64,000 bases of DNA from Halalkalibacter nanhaiisediminis (GCF_007830185.1 NZ_VLKZ01000010.1:1-64000); one strand, 5' to 3'; shown: positions 9,235 to 18,700, counted from the stretch's first letter. Notes: generated by a model not told the origin, from the letters alone. Numbers and translations: made by a program.

Positions 9235-9360
9235 GCTTTATCCTCCAGTTTAGTCTTCATCTTATTATTTCATGAGTAATTTATAGTTGCAAAGATATTT
9301 GTTTAAAATCTTTTACAAAATTGTGTGATAAGCATAACTTTTTTCAATATTTGTTTCCAA

Positions 9361-9394
9361 AAAATAAAAAACTCCGCTATAAAACACGGAGTTT
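9361..9394 (-). terminator. Terminator of the alr-ndoAI-ndoA unit
   Basis: AAACTCCG (9369-9376) pairs with CGGAGTTT (9387-9394), followed on the minus strand by a long T-rich run. It separates ndoA from rsbR. Confidence 0.9.
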
Positions 9395-9412
9395 CTCTTA
9401 ATGAAATTCTAA

Positions 9413-9763
9413 TTAAAAATCAATAAGTCCTAAGCTAATAAAGAGCGCATCATTCACACGGTTCATCATATCGTCATCGAGATGTGTGATTTTGTCTGTT
9501 AACCTTTGCTTGTCAATTGTACGCACTTGTTCAAGTAAAATAACTGAGTCGCGGTCAAATCCATAACGTTTCGCGTTGATTTCAACATGAGTCGGTAATT
9601 TCGCCTTTTGAATTTGCGCAGTAATGGCAGCAACAATCACAGTCGGACTGAACCGATTGCCGATGTCATTTTGTATGACAAGTACCGGCCGAACTCCACC
9701 TTGTTCTGAACCTACAACAGGTGAAAGGTCTGCAAAGTATACGTCGCCTCTTTTTACAATCAA
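9413..9763 (-). CDS. ndoA: EndoA, MazF-family mRNA interferase toxin
   Basis: A 116-residue MazF/PemK toxin, starting [20 protein letters not shown], almost identical in form to B. subtilis EndoA, which cuts RNA at UACAU. The conserved RGDVYFADL and RPVLVIQND segments carry the RNA-binding and catalytic residues. It starts three bases after the antitoxin gene and ends with a terminator. Confidence 0.96.
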   Translation of the reverse strand: MIVKRGDVYFADLSPVVGSEQGGVRPVLVIQNDIGNRFSPTVIVAAITAQIQKAKLPTHVEINAKRYGFDRDSVILLEQVRTIDKQRLTDKITHLDDDMMNRVNDALFISLGLIDF

Positions 9764-9766
9764 AGG

Positions 9767-10045
9767 CTACACCCCACTCACTAAGCGATCGAGGGTACTC
9801 TCAGCTTCCTCCTCGGCAAGAAAAGATTCTGATGCAATATTCAGATTAATTTTCGCCATTTCCATGTAACCTTGTTGCATTGTTTCACGAATTTGACTTC
9901 TTTTACGTTCTCGAAGGTACATCTTTGTTGCTTGTGAAATAAACTCACTACGATTGACGTTCTCTCGCTTGATCACACCGTCCACCTCGTTCAACAAATG
10001 TTGTGGCAAATTTACTACAATTCGCTTTGTATTTTGTTCTGACAC
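9767..10045 (-). CDS. ndoAI: EndoAI, antitoxin of EndoA
   Basis: A ribbon-helix-helix antitoxin of about 92 residues; the N-terminal DNA-binding part (KRIVVNLPQHLLNEVDGV) is followed by the toxin-binding tail (YMEMAKINLNIASE), as in B. subtilis EndoAI (93 residues). The start is placed at GTG 10045 because the purine-rich GGGGGTGG then lies nine bases upstream; the ATG at 10051 is only about three bases from it. The hairpin at 10145-10179 lies upstream. Confidence 0.93.
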   Translation of the reverse strand: MSEQNTKRIVVNLPQHLLNEVDGVIKRENVNRSEFISQATKMYLRERKRSQIRETMQQGYMEMAKINLNIASESFLAEEEAESTLDRLVSGV

Positions 10046-10144
10046 AAACATCCACCCCCAGCATCCACCATTAAACATCTATTTTTTTGTATACCGCTTA
10101 CATGAATGCTACCTTTTTTATATCCGTTATTAATGATAGCACTA

Positions 10145-10179
10145 GTGCAACCGAAATGCAAAGGCCATTTCGGTTGCAC
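10145..10179. repeat. Perfect 14-bp hairpin between alr and ndoAI
   Basis: Bases 10145-10158 and 10166-10179 are exact inverted repeats with a 7-base loop. No T-run follows on either strand, so this is not a standard intrinsic terminator. It could partly uncouple alr from the toxin-antitoxin pair by stopping transcription or protecting mRNA ends. Confidence 0.7.
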
Positions 10180-10209
10180 ACAGCATGTAAAACACAAATT
10201 CCGCATTGC

Positions 10210-11355
10210 TTATAGCAACTTATCATTAGAATATATTCTTGGTACGCGCGAACTGATCACGCACGGAATTTCATAATTTATCGTACCAAGCCGAGCCGCA
10301 ACTTCATCCATTGTGATTTCATCATCACCATCTGCTCCAATCAACGTTACAACCGTTCCCACTTCAACTGGACCTGGAAGTCTAATCATACATTGATCCA
10401 TACATATTCGACCAACAAAAGGCGCGCGCTGCCCGTTTACAAGTACTGCACCACCATTTGTACTATGGTATCTGAGCCAACCGTCGGCGTATCCAATCGG
10501 GATCGTCCCAATCCACTCACGCTGTTTCGTACGGTATGTCGCGCCGTAACTAATTGCTTCTCCAGCTGGCATCTCCTTTACTTGAACAAGACGACTTTTC
10601 AGTGAAAACGCCTGCTTTAACGACACAGGTAAATCATCTGTAATTTCAGGAGATGGCGTAAGACCATACATCGAAATCCCCAACCGAAATAAATCAAAAG
10701 CTTTCTCTGGAAAACGCATGCCTGCAGCACTATTACCACTATGAATAAGAGGCTTCTTTATTCCCCACTCTTTAAGCCAACCTAACATCTCAACAAAACG
10801 TGTATGCTGTTCGTTGAGATAGGAAAGATCTTGCTCGTCAGCTGTTGCGAAATGAGTATAGATTCCATTCAAAGCAAACGATTCATCAGCCTGTATAAAT
10901 CGAAAGAGAGAAGCCGCCTCCTCTTTAGAGCGAACACCAATTCTTCCCATCCCCGTGTCTAACTTAACATGCAGATGGATGCATTCATCTGCATGTAAAT
11001 GCTTCTTCGCTTCTATTAACCACTCTAGCTGAAAAACAGTTACCATAACATTAAATTCAACGGCAATCGCCACATCTTCAGGTCTTATACGACCTAGCAC
11101 TAGAATAGGCTCTGTAATCTCTGCCTCGCGTAGTTCAATCGCTTCGTCTAGCAAGGCCACAGCAAGATGAGTTGCGCCTGCACTTAAAGCAGTTCTTGCA
11201 ACCTCAATAGCACCATGACCGTAGCCATTCGCTTTCACAACCGCCATAATACGTACATTCTTATTATCATATAACTTACTAACTTCTCGTACATTTGTAG
11301 CAATTGCATGTAAATCAATTTCTGCCCATGTATCACGGTAAAATCTTCGCGTCAT
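10210..11355 (-). CDS. alr: Alanine racemase
   Basis: A fold-type III PLP enzyme of 381 residues that converts L-alanine to D-alanine for peptidoglycan. The PLP lysine is in AVVKANGYGHG (Lys41) and the second catalytic base is the tyrosine of ISYGATYR; VGRICMDQ and SRVPR are family motifs. The start at ATG 11355 is supported by GAAGGG nine bases upstream and by the FYRDTWAEIDL N-terminus shared with B. subtilis AlrA; upstream in-frame ATGs would add 17 residues without a good ribosome site. Confidence 0.95.
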   Translation of the reverse strand: MTRRFYRDTWAEIDLHAIATNVREVSKLYDNKNVRIMAVVKANGYGHGAIEVARTALSAGATHLAVALLDEAIELREAEITEPILVLGRIRPEDVAIAVEFNVMVTVFQLEWLIEAKKHLHADECIHLHVKLDTGMGRIGVRSKEEAASLFRFIQADESFALNGIYTHFATADEQDLSYLNEQHTRFVEMLGWLKEWGIKKPLIHSGNSAAGMRFPEKAFDLFRLGISMYGLTPSPEITDDLPVSLKQAFSLKSRLVQVKEMPAGEAISYGATYRTKQREWIGTIPIGYADGWLRYHSTNGGAVLVNGQRAPFVGRICMDQCMIRLPGPVEVGTVVTLIGADGDDEITMDEVAARLGTINYEIPCVISSRVPRIYSNDKLL

Positions 11356-11429
11356 TCTTTTCATCCCTTCGAGCCAACTCTCTCTTAGATGTCTATATTT
11401 TATCATACGATTGAATGTCTAGATAGAAA

Positions 11430-11471
11430 GAGGGTGAATCAAAAGGTTAATATGACCTTTGATCCACCCTC
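11430..11471 (-). terminator. Strong hairpin between lipoprotein gene and alr
   Basis: An inverted repeat of about 16 bp (11430-11446 with 11456-11471, one or two mismatches) is followed on the minus strand by TTTCTATCT, a weak T-tract. It may act as a partial terminator upstream of alr. Confidence 0.5.
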
Positions 11472-11598
11472 GCACCTATGATCCTTGCCGCTATCTCGAC
11501 GTTCATTATGAACGGTCTCCTTATAGTGGCTAGTAACATACAGAGGCCGTACGTATTTTGTAGGAGGTTTTTATCTTTTGAAATAGCCCTCTTCTACC

Positions 11599-12609
11599 TT
11601 ATTTCTCATGTGTACCATAGACAGAACGAGCAATGGCCATCATCTCTTCGGTGTCTAAAGTTGCCGATGCTAACAAGAAATCAACACCATTATATGACCA
11701 CATTAACGATTCGTCGGTCATAACACCTATTGTAAATCCAAGATCAACTGGTTCACCCTGACTCACACTCATTGGTGTCGCCGCCGGTACTACTTGACTC
11801 TGCTCTTGAATAAGTGTAAACGGCTGTTCTCCCATATATTGTAGTACGACGCGCTGTCCTGTTTCAGCTTCAATCGTTTGGGAAGAATCAAACTCAGTAC
11901 CATCTGGTGTGTACATTGGATAATAGACAGTTAACGCCTCCATAGGTTCTGCCATCGCTGGTTCTTCTGCCATTTGTGCACCTGTCATATTGCGCTCCAT
12001 ATCAAAATCACCATCATTGAAGCTTGAATTCCACTCAAAACTAGTGAAATCAAGCTGAACAAGAACTTCCAGATCGGTATTCATGATTTTCACTTGAGCA
12101 GGCGTTAAGTCTTTCTTATTTAATGTAATTTCTTGTGTACTTAAATTCTTATTTTGATAGTTCGTGTTTGTTTGAAACACATAATGATCCTCCGTCGCTT
12201 GGAATGTACGCTCTGGATCCATCAAAATATCTTGAACAAGAGACTCATACAAATAGACTTGACTGCTATTGGTCGGCCAATCACTTTGGAAACGGAAACT
12301 TTTGTTTAAAGCGGGTGTTAACACGAAGACACCATCATCATTTCTAAGGATAATTTGACTTTGATCCTTATTTTGATTTTTCAAAGCTACGCGATAATAG
12401 CTTTTTGTTTGGTGCCAAACATCAACTTCATACGTCTGTGGCTCATTACCTGTTTCAAGCGTCATGGTAGACGCTGCCTTATAACCAGTCATTTCAGTCA
12501 GCTTCTTTTCTAGATCAGTCATAATATCTTCTTGTGTTTTCTCTCCGCAGCCGACGAGTATCACTGATAACAATAATCCGAGTGCCGCGAACCAAATTGC
12601 TTTCCTCAT
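11599..12609 (-). CDS. LolA/YdcC-like lipoprotein (outer membrane lipoprotein-sorting fold)
   Basis: A 336-residue lipoprotein: a hydrophobic signal peptide with lipobox ILVGC (about residues 16-20), then a LolA/LolB-like beta-sheet domain. The family in B. subtilis is YdcC, at the same place between acpS and alrA, and is linked to sporulation; its function is not firmly known. The start is at ATG 12609 (MRKAIWFAAL), preceded by GGGGTG; the longer frame would put 27 residues before the signal peptide. Confidence 0.85.
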   Translation of the reverse strand: MRKAIWFAALGLLLSVILVGCGEKTQEDIMTDLEKKLTEMTGYKAASTMTLETGNEPQTYEVDVWHQTKSYYRVALKNQNKDQSQIILRNDDGVFVLTPALNKSFRFQSDWPTNSSQVYLYESLVQDILMDPERTFQATEDHYVFQTNTNYQNKNLSTQEITLNKKDLTPAQVKIMNTDLEVLVQLDFTSFEWNSSFNDGDFDMERNMTGAQMAEEPAMAEPMEALTVYYPMYTPDGTEFDSSQTIEAETGQRVVLQYMGEQPFTLIQEQSQVVPAATPMSVSQGEPVDLGFTIGVMTDESLMWSYNGVDFLLASATLDTEEMMAIARSVYGTHEK

Positions 12610-12843
12610 GCTTTCACCCCTTTGTCTCATTTGACGCCAAAGAAGAGAGTGAAGACATTCAAGAGACGGCTTAACATCGATGTGAGTCACGTTTCACTGG
12701 TACACTGAGCACGACTGAAAATGCTCAACCCCTTAAACGAAAACGTTGACTTCATGTCGTAATCTAGACCTGACTCTCCTCGAATGACTGACCTCTCCTA
12801 TTCGCACTACAACTATATGAGACAACCTTGGGCAATATGCAGA

Positions 12844-13206
12844 CTAGCTTGGCAAGCTCTCAATAATGACATGTGCAATTGCATACGTTGCGCTATGGGA
12901 AATAGAAAGGTGTATCCTTTCATCGTAGGCTTTCACGACTAAAAATGGTTTACCACTTGACTCCTTTCTAATTTCAATATCTTTCCAGCTATATACAGAG
13001 GAAATACCTGTCCCCACCGCCTTCACGAATGCTTCCTTCGCTGCAAAACGCCCCGCCAAAAATTCAACTTTCCTTTTATTAGACAAAAGAAGAAAATCTC
13101 GCTTTTCACCTTTTGTTAAAATACGGTCAACAAATCGTGGCTGTCTCTCCATAGCCGATTGAATCCGCTCAAGCTCAACAATATCAATCCCCGTTCCAAT
13201 AACCAT
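12844..13206 (-). CDS. acpS: Holo-[acyl-carrier-protein] synthase
   Basis: A 120-residue trimeric AcpS-type phosphopantetheinyl transferase that attaches 4'-phosphopantetheine from CoA to apo-ACP for fatty acid synthesis. The metal-binding [12 protein letters not shown] (Asp near residue 8) and [12 protein letters not shown] (Glu near 58) motifs are intact. The start at ATG 13206 has GGGGTC upstream and gives the usual [10 protein letters not shown]-terminus. Confidence 0.95.
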   Translation of the reverse strand: MVIGTGIDIVELERIQSAMERQPRFVDRILTKGEKRDFLLLSNKRKVEFLAGRFAAKEAFVKAVGTGISSVYSWKDIEIRKESSGKPFLVVKAYDERIHLSISHSATYAIAHVIIESLPS

Positions 13207-13316
13207 GACTGACCCCTTTCGTATACTCATTGTTTTTCAATAACATCATAAGGTTTTCTAACAAGGATAATAGTGATTTCTCTGTTATAATAGCAAATAT
13301 AAAAGGAGTGTGTATC

Positions 13317-14069
13317 ATGTTTATCCGAAATGAAAGCTTCTATTCTTTCAGACGACAATATCCTATTATCACTATTCTTATCGCCATTCATCTCATCTTA
13401 TTTGTTTGGATGAACTTTTTACCTTTCGGAGGCTGGGTTCTTGCCTTAGGAATCGGAAACAACCTCGCTGTGGCAAACGGAGAGTATTGGCGCATTGTTA
13501 CGCCGATTTTCATGCATTATAGCATCAGCCACGTTCTTTTTAATTCTTTTTCACTCGTTATTTTCGGACCTGCACTAGAACAAATGCTTGGGCGAATTAA
13601 ATTTCTTCTAGTCTACTTTCTTACAGGTATCCTTGCCAATGTTGCCACCTTCTATATTGGCGGTCTAACATATCCTCCACACCTCGGAGCATCAGGAGCT
13701 ATTTTTGGTTTATTAGGACTGTATGTATATCTTGTTATTTACCGAAAAGACTTAATTGATCATGCCAACGCACAGCTTGTTATGACCATTATCGCCATCG
13801 GTCTTGTTATGACATTCGTCGGCTCGAACATTAATATTTTCGCTCATCTATTCGGTTTGATTGCTGGTGCTGCTCTTGGCCCGATCATTCTAAATGGTGT
13901 CAAGCCTTACTCGTATTACAGACAACGAGCTGTTCATGACGATGGCAAAGTGGCCTTTGATCCAAACCGTTGGAACAAGAAACAGAGAAACAGTAAATTG
14001 ATGAAAAAATTACTATGGATCTGTTTTATCATTTTAGTTGTCGCAGGTATCCTCTCACAATTGTTTTAG
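13317..14069 (+). CDS. Rhomboid family intramembrane serine protease
   Basis: A 250-residue, polytopic membrane protein with the rhomboid motifs: His and Asn in MHYSISHVLFNSFS (about residues 61-74), the catalytic serine in GASGAIFGLLG (about 125-135) and the catalytic histidine in FAHLFGLIAG. It cleaves substrates within the membrane; its substrate is unknown. The gene is divergent from acpS as ydcA is in B. subtilis. The start at 13317 follows AAGGAG (13302-13307). Confidence 0.92.
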   Translation: MFIRNESFYSFRRQYPIITILIAIHLILFVWMNFLPFGGWVLALGIGNNLAVANGEYWRIVTPIFMHYSISHVLFNSFSLVIFGPALEQMLGRIKFLLVYFLTGILANVATFYIGGLTYPPHLGASGAIFGLLGLYVYLVIYRKDLIDHANAQLVMTIIAIGLVMTFVGSNINIFAHLFGLIAGAALGPIILNGVKPYSYYRQRAVHDDGKVAFDPNRWNKKQRNSKLMKKLLWICFIILVVAGILSQLF

Positions 14070-14092
14070 CCTAACTCGTTTTCTACACATGT

Positions 14093-14123
14093 AAAAAAGA
14101 CCTAAAAGAATTAGGTCTTTTTT
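14093..14123. terminator. Bidirectional terminator
   Basis: A 13-bp perfect stem (14093-14105 with 14111-14123, loop AAGAA) with A-tract and T-tract ends serves the convergent rhomboid and metal-binding lipoprotein genes. Confidence 0.92.
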
Positions 14124-14140
14124 CATCCAGTTTTTGAAAC

Positions 14141-15046
14141 TCACTTCGATAAACCACCAACGAACGTATTGACGTTATGCTCCATTATCTTCACATACGT
14201 CTCTGCTCCACTTCCCTCTATACCAACCGCATCTGTATAAACCTCTCCAGCAATTCCAACTCCTGAGTCACGGGAAACAGCCTCCATAAAGCGCTTGTTG
14301 ACAGTCGTTTCTACAAAAACAGCTGGTAATTCATTTTCTTGAACCAGATCAACCACTCTGCTAATTTGACCAGGAGTGCCTTCTTCATGAGAGTTCAACT
14401 CCCAAATACCAATCGTCTCAAATCCGTAAGCTTCACCAAAATACTTAAACGCATTTTCACTGATCACAATTGTTTTATCTTGTTTTGGTACTGCATTAGC
14501 TTCCGTTTCAATCCAAGTATGCAGCTCTCCTAACTCTCGAATATAAGCCGCTGCATTTTCTGCGTATACATCAGCACCCTCAGGATCTAGCTCACTTAAT
14601 GTATCACGAATCTTTTCTACATAAGAAATAACGTTTTGAACATCTAACCAAGCATGTGGATCTTCTTCTTCTCGCCCCTCGATCGGGAGAGCAACAATTC
14701 CATCTGAAGCAGCGACAATATTAATATCACCAACATTCTCAGCCAAACGCTCTAGCCATCCTTCTAACCCTAAACCATTGACAAAAAAGACATCAGAATC
14801 ACTTACCTTCTGAAAATCACTTGGAACTGGCTCATATCCATGCGGTTCTTCTCCAATCGGCACAATGTACTCAACATCCGCTCGATCACCAGTAACATTT
14901 TTTGCAATATCACCCAAAATAGAAAAACTTGTCACGACTTGTAGTTTTTCTGTCTCTTCTTCACTACCGCCTGTTTGATTTCCGCAAGCAGCAAGCATTA
15001 CAGCTGTCACAATTACCATTACAAACAAACTAAATTTTTTACTCAT
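14141..15046 (-). CDS. Metal ABC transporter substrate-binding lipoprotein (ZnuA/MntA/TroA family)
   Basis: A 301-residue lipoprotein (lipobox MLAAC) of cluster A-I. The ligands expected for Mn2+ or Zn2+ can be seen: His in EEPHGYEPVP, His in DPHAWLDV, Glu in NSHEEGTPGQ and Asp in YTDAVG. The long His-rich loop typical of ZnuA is missing, which leans toward manganese. No ATPase or permease gene is next to it, so it is an orphan here. The start at 15046 has AAAGGAGG upstream. Confidence 0.88.
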   Translation of the reverse strand: MSKKFSLFVMVIVTAVMLAACGNQTGGSEEETEKLQVVTSFSILGDIAKNVTGDRADVEYIVPIGEEPHGYEPVPSDFQKVSDSDVFFVNGLGLEGWLERLAENVGDINIVAASDGIVALPIEGREEEDPHAWLDVQNVISYVEKIRDTLSELDPEGADVYAENAAAYIRELGELHTWIETEANAVPKQDKTIVISENAFKYFGEAYGFETIGIWELNSHEEGTPGQISRVVDLVQENELPAVFVETTVNKRFMEAVSRDSGVGIAGEVYTDAVGIEGSGAETYVKIMEHNVNTFVGGLSK

Positions 15047-15163
15047 CTTATTTCCTCCTTTACTTTCCCCAATACCAAACATATGCCCAAGGGCAACTTT
15101 TAGTGCTAAAAAAGTTGCACAAAGACAAGAGACAAACAAACCGAATTGCTATCAAACAACCTT

Positions 15164-15179
15164 TTTAGTTTAATCTAAT
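15164..15179 (-). promoter_or_regulatory. Candidate MntR-type operator
   Basis: TTTAGTTTAATCTAAT matches 13 of 16 positions of the DtxR-family MntR site TTTAGGTTAACCTAAA. It lies about 120 bases upstream of the metal-binding lipoprotein. The region is AT-rich, so chance similarity is possible. Confidence 0.35.
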
Positions 15180-15335
15180 TAATTTTACCTTATGCAACTT
15201 ATTGTGTCACATACCTTATCTTTTGTCTAGAAAAAACCATTGTAATAGAAGCACAAAAAGAAGATGACTTAAAATCACGCCACCTTCTTAATCAGTAATG
15301 GATCATATATGTAACCCCTCTATTAAGTTCTTTGC

Positions 15336-15653
15336 TTATTTGAATTGACAGTTGTCTTGATTTTCACAATTATAATTACATTTGCCAATTGCCTGATAAA
15401 TCGAACACCAAGACCGTTTTGCATAACAAATCGGGATTTCTTGTTCCATTGCTTTCTTTTTCAACACAGAAGTTAAATTGTGATTAATAAAGTCAGTAAG
15501 CACAAGAATTAAATCAATATGTGAAGGGATTTCTTTCTTCACCATTTGTACCTTCCGCCCGTTCACATGGGTAATATCATCGAATCCCATCTCTTCTAAC
15601 TTCTTCGGAATAGAGCCTAACCGATCCGCTCCTACAATTAACATTGAGGTCAT
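15336..15653 (-). CDS. DUF2325 protein, probably iron-regulated
   Basis: A 105-residue protein starting MTSMLIVGADRLGSI with a Rossmann-like single domain and a cysteine-rich tail (six Cys in the last 30 residues). It belongs to DUF2325; no function is established. Fur-type boxes lie directly upstream, so it is probably made under iron limitation together with the Fbp transporter. The start at 15653 follows AAAGGAG. Confidence 0.85.
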   Translation of the reverse strand: MTSMLIVGADRLGSIPKKLEEMGFDDITHVNGRKVQMVKKEIPSHIDLILVLTDFINHNLTSVLKKKAMEQEIPICYAKRSWCSIYQAIGKCNYNCENQDNCQFK

Positions 15654-15677
15654 TATAACATCTCCTTTATTGATATT

Positions 15678-15725
15678 AATTCTCATTATCATTATTTTAA
15701 TTGAAATCGATTCTCATTGTCAATG
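15678..15725 (-). promoter_or_regulatory. Two Fur boxes upstream of the DUF2325 gene
   Basis: On the plus strand AATTCTCATTATCATTA (15678-15694) and GATTCTCATTGTCAAT (15709-15724) are both degenerate forms of the Fur 7-1-7 site TGATAAT-N-ATTATCA. Confidence 0.7.
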
Positions 15726-15731
15726 CTTTAT

Positions 15732-15811
15732 AAAAAAAAGACTAACTCTTAACAACTATCCTCTCCTCATTTTATGCAATAAAGATGTAGATAATCTGTT
15801 GTTGAGTTAGT
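15732..15811 (-). terminator. Terminator of the ferric transporter permease gene
   Basis: On the minus strand ACTAACTCAACAAC pairs with GTTGTTAAGAGTTAGT (about 44-base loop) and is followed by eight T. The long loop is unusual, but the T-run and position after the stop fit a terminator. Confidence 0.6.
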
Positions 15812-15821
15812 GTTTTGGGTA

Positions 15822-17501
15822 TTAATATTTTTTTAGTAAATAGCGTAATGGGATAATAGATACTAGTACAATCAACAATGCTGCGGGTGCTGCCATATGA
15901 TAGACCGCTTCACTGGTCTCGACCCATATCCGAACAGCTAATGTGTCAAAGCCAGGCGGTCTAAGAAGCAACGTCGCTGGTAACTCTTTAATGGAGCTCA
16001 CAAAGACAAGAGCCCCACCTGCAAATATCCCTGGTAGAGTCGACGGAATAATGACACGGATCATGACCTTCCAAGGAGGCTGTCCAAGACTTCTTGCCGC
16101 TTCGTCAATTCGAGGCGAAATGAGGCTTAATGAAGCATCTGTCGATTGCATCGCTTGAGGTAAAAAGCGGATAACAAAGGCAATCACTACTAGGAAATAC
16201 GTATTATATAAAGCCGGAATATACTGATTAAATACGAAAATAATCCCTAAAGCGACAATCACACCAGGTAAAGCGTACCCCGCATAACTTAATTTTTCAA
16301 TCGACTGAGAAATGACTGAAGGATATCTCGAACGTAAGTAGACGACTGGCAAAGCAAACATCATACAAACGAGGGCAGCCATCCCCGACACTTTTAAGCT
16401 ATTCCATGCAAACCCCCAGAAACGCGAATCTAGCGCTCCCATTTCAATACCGATTATAGACCAATACACAAGGACAATAATCGGTAACAAGACAGAAAAG
16501 AGAAAAATCAGCATCACATAAGCAAACGAAACCCACTTCCACTTCCCTAATGGAAGAGTGTCAGGTTTTTTATACGTATTTGTTGTTTGATAGTACTTTT
16601 GTTTCTTTTTTGTTTTCGATTCAAGCCACAAAATGATAAGCGTTAGACCAATAAGCACAACACTTAAAACAGTAGCTGATACCGTATCATAGCTACCCAT
16701 TTGATAATAAATAGCAGCAGTAAACGTTGTAAATCGCATCATCGCGATGGCACCAAAATCAGATAATACATATAGAGCAATTAGAATTGCCCCAGCACCA
16801 ATAGCAGGCCTTAGAAAAGGCAAGTTAACCTTCCAAAAGATTTGCGATGTCTTCATCCCTTGTGAACGTGCTACTTCTTCAAAATTCCGATTCATCTTTC
16901 TTAAAGAAGCACTTGCAATTAAAAATACATATGGGAAGGTGAACATAGTGAGAACAAAGAAAATCCCGCAAAAGGTATAAACGTTTAATGAATACTCTCC
17001 GAAGGTAGTCACTAACCACTCCTGCTCCGCCCACCATCTTTTAACCCATCCACTCGGACCAAAAACAATAATATATGTGACAGCCCCTACGTACGGCGGA
17101 ATGACCAAAGGTAAGGCAAGCAACCATTGCCACATTTTACGCCCTGGTAGATCTGTTCGATTGACAATCCATGCAAGAGACACACCGATAAAAACAGCAA
17201 ATAGTGTGACCATCACCGTTAATGACATCGTGTTCCAAATTAATTGTGGAATACGACTATCAAGCAACCGCATCCATCGGTCTGTACCTGCAAATAGTGA
17301 GCGCCAGACTACATAAATGATCGGGATTGCCATAAAAAACGCTGTAATCGCTGCCAACAAGAAAAGGACGCGTCCAGGTGGGTTTCCATCCCACAATCGC
17401 ATCCACATCTTCGCTTTATAATGGCGAGAGGTTGGAGAGGGAACCTCTCCAACCTGTTGATGATTCGTATCTGGCTGTTTATTTTGCTGCTTACCTATCA
17501 T
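15822..17501 (-). CDS. Ferric iron ABC transporter, fused permease (FbpB/SfuB type)
   Basis: A 559-residue membrane protein with about 12 transmembrane segments, made of two homologous BPD-transporter halves; the EAA-type cytoplasmic loops are at EEVARSQGMKTSQIFWKVNLP and EAARSLGQPPWKVMIRV. This is the layout of FbpB/SfuB ferric permeases. It works with the binding protein just upstream and the ATPase at 18853-19911. Forty-one bases separate it from the binding-protein gene, so the two are one operon. Confidence 0.92.
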   Translation of the reverse strand: MIGKQQNKQPDTNHQQVGEVPSPTSRHYKAKMWMRLWDGNPPGRVLFLLAAITAFFMAIPIIYVVWRSLFAGTDRWMRLLDSRIPQLIWNTMSLTVMVTLFAVFIGVSLAWIVNRTDLPGRKMWQWLLALPLVIPPYVGAVTYIIVFGPSGWVKRWWAEQEWLVTTFGEYSLNVYTFCGIFFVLTMFTFPYVFLIASASLRKMNRNFEEVARSQGMKTSQIFWKVNLPFLRPAIGAGAILIALYVLSDFGAIAMMRFTTFTAAIYYQMGSYDTVSATVLSVVLIGLTLIILWLESKTKKKQKYYQTTNTYKKPDTLPLGKWKWVSFAYVMLIFLFSVLLPIIVLVYWSIIGIEMGALDSRFWGFAWNSLKVSGMAALVCMMFALPVVYLRSRYPSVISQSIEKLSYAGYALPGVIVALGIIFVFNQYIPALYNTYFLVVIAFVIRFLPQAMQSTDASLSLISPRIDEAARSLGQPPWKVMIRVIIPSTLPGIFAGGALVFVSSIKELPATLLLRPPGFDTLAVRIWVETSEAVYHMAAPAALLIVLVSIIPLRYLLKKY

Positions 17502-17542
17502 AACGCTCCATCCCCTACTCGCCTAATTATTAAACTTTTCTA

Positions 17543-18664
17543 TTAAAGATCTAAATCAAGACCCGCACTTTCGATAAGCTCACGTGTATCTTCCCACACT
17601 TCACCAAGTTGACTAAGCTGCATATCAGAAGTTTTGTAATCAGTGATCGTTGCAGCTCCTTCAATTGCTTCAATTTCTGGGTTAATCGGTACTTCTAATG
17701 AAGCAAAAGAGAACTCACGTTGATTTTCTGGTTGAAGAATCCATTCTAAGAAAATCGCTGCATTTTCTGCATTTGGTGCTCCTTTAATTAAGCCAACACC
17801 CGCCGCATTTACAACAGCACCCATCTCACCTTCACCTTGATCTGGATAAATAACGCCTACATTATTATCAGTTGGTTCTTGTAGTTGCTGATGGTAGTAG
17901 TAGTTGTTAACAAGACCAAACGCGAACTCACCCGCACCTACAGCACGGCGAATGTCTCCATGACCTTCCATGATACCACCAGCGTTTTCTTTAACCTTTT
18001 CAATCCATTCAGTTGTTCTCTCATCGCCCCACTCATTACGCAATGCTGATACATGTCCAATCATACCACCATTACCACCACGAGTAATAGCAAATTCACC
18101 TTGCCACTTTGGATCTGTTAAATCCCAAATGTTCTTTGGCATTTCTTCTTCCGTGATTAGATCTTTATTATACATTAAAACACGCGTACGTGCTGATAAA
18201 GCAAACCAAGAATTATCCTCTGCACGATAAGTTCCATCGATTGACTCAATTCCTTCTGGGTTAGAGCCTTCTAATAGTCCTTGAATACGTAAATGCTCTA
18301 ATGCACCAATATCGTTTGAAATGAAAATATCTGCTTGCACGTTATTAGCTTCTTCAATAATACGTGGTGTTGCATTATCACCAGCATGAAGTGCTTGTAC
18401 TTCAATACCAGTATCAGCAGTAAACTTTTCAAGTAGTGCATCGACAAACTTTTCATTACGAGAAGAATAAACAACTAATTCTCCTGACGCTTCTTGAGCG
18501 ACCTCTGCATCTGTGCCTTCGCCTGCCGTTTCTTCAGTTTCTTCAGTTGCTGTCTCTTCACCCATTGTTTCCTCAGCTGGTTCTTCTGTTGAACCACAAG
18601 CCGCCATAACAAATAATGCAAGAGCTAGCAAACCAAATAATAATGCTTTTAATACCTTATTCAT
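17543..18664 (-). CDS. Ferric iron-binding lipoprotein (FbpA/FutA type)
   Basis: A 373-residue lipoprotein (lipobox FVMAAC) with a Glu/Thr-rich linker (about residues 25-60) and a periplasmic binding fold of the Fe3+ class; the tyrosine cluster NNYYYHQ near residue 255 is the usual Fe3+ ligand site. It should capture ferric iron outside the cell for the FbpB/FbpC transporter. The start at 18664 has GGGGGAT upstream. Strong Fur boxes precede it. Confidence 0.92.
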   Translation of the reverse strand: MNKVLKALLFGLLALALFVMAACGSTEEPAEETMGEETATEETEETAGEGTDAEVAQEASGELVVYSSRNEKFVDALLEKFTADTGIEVQALHAGDNATPRIIEEANNVQADIFISNDIGALEHLRIQGLLEGSNPEGIESIDGTYRAEDNSWFALSARTRVLMYNKDLITEEEMPKNIWDLTDPKWQGEFAITRGGNGGMIGHVSALRNEWGDERTTEWIEKVKENAGGIMEGHGDIRRAVGAGEFAFGLVNNYYYHQQLQEPTDNNVGVIYPDQGEGEMGAVVNAAGVGLIKGAPNAENAAIFLEWILQPENQREFSFASLEVPINPEIEAIEGAATITDYKTSDMQLSQLGEVWEDTRELIESAGLDLDL

Positions 18665-18700
18665 TTTTATCCCCCTATGCATATGTATGATTTAGTGAGT

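Noticed and set aside
13230-13316. 29-codon upstream extension of the rhomboid protein
   Set aside because: The AAGGAG site lies just before ATG 13317, and the extension has no ribosome site and overlaps the acpS start region.
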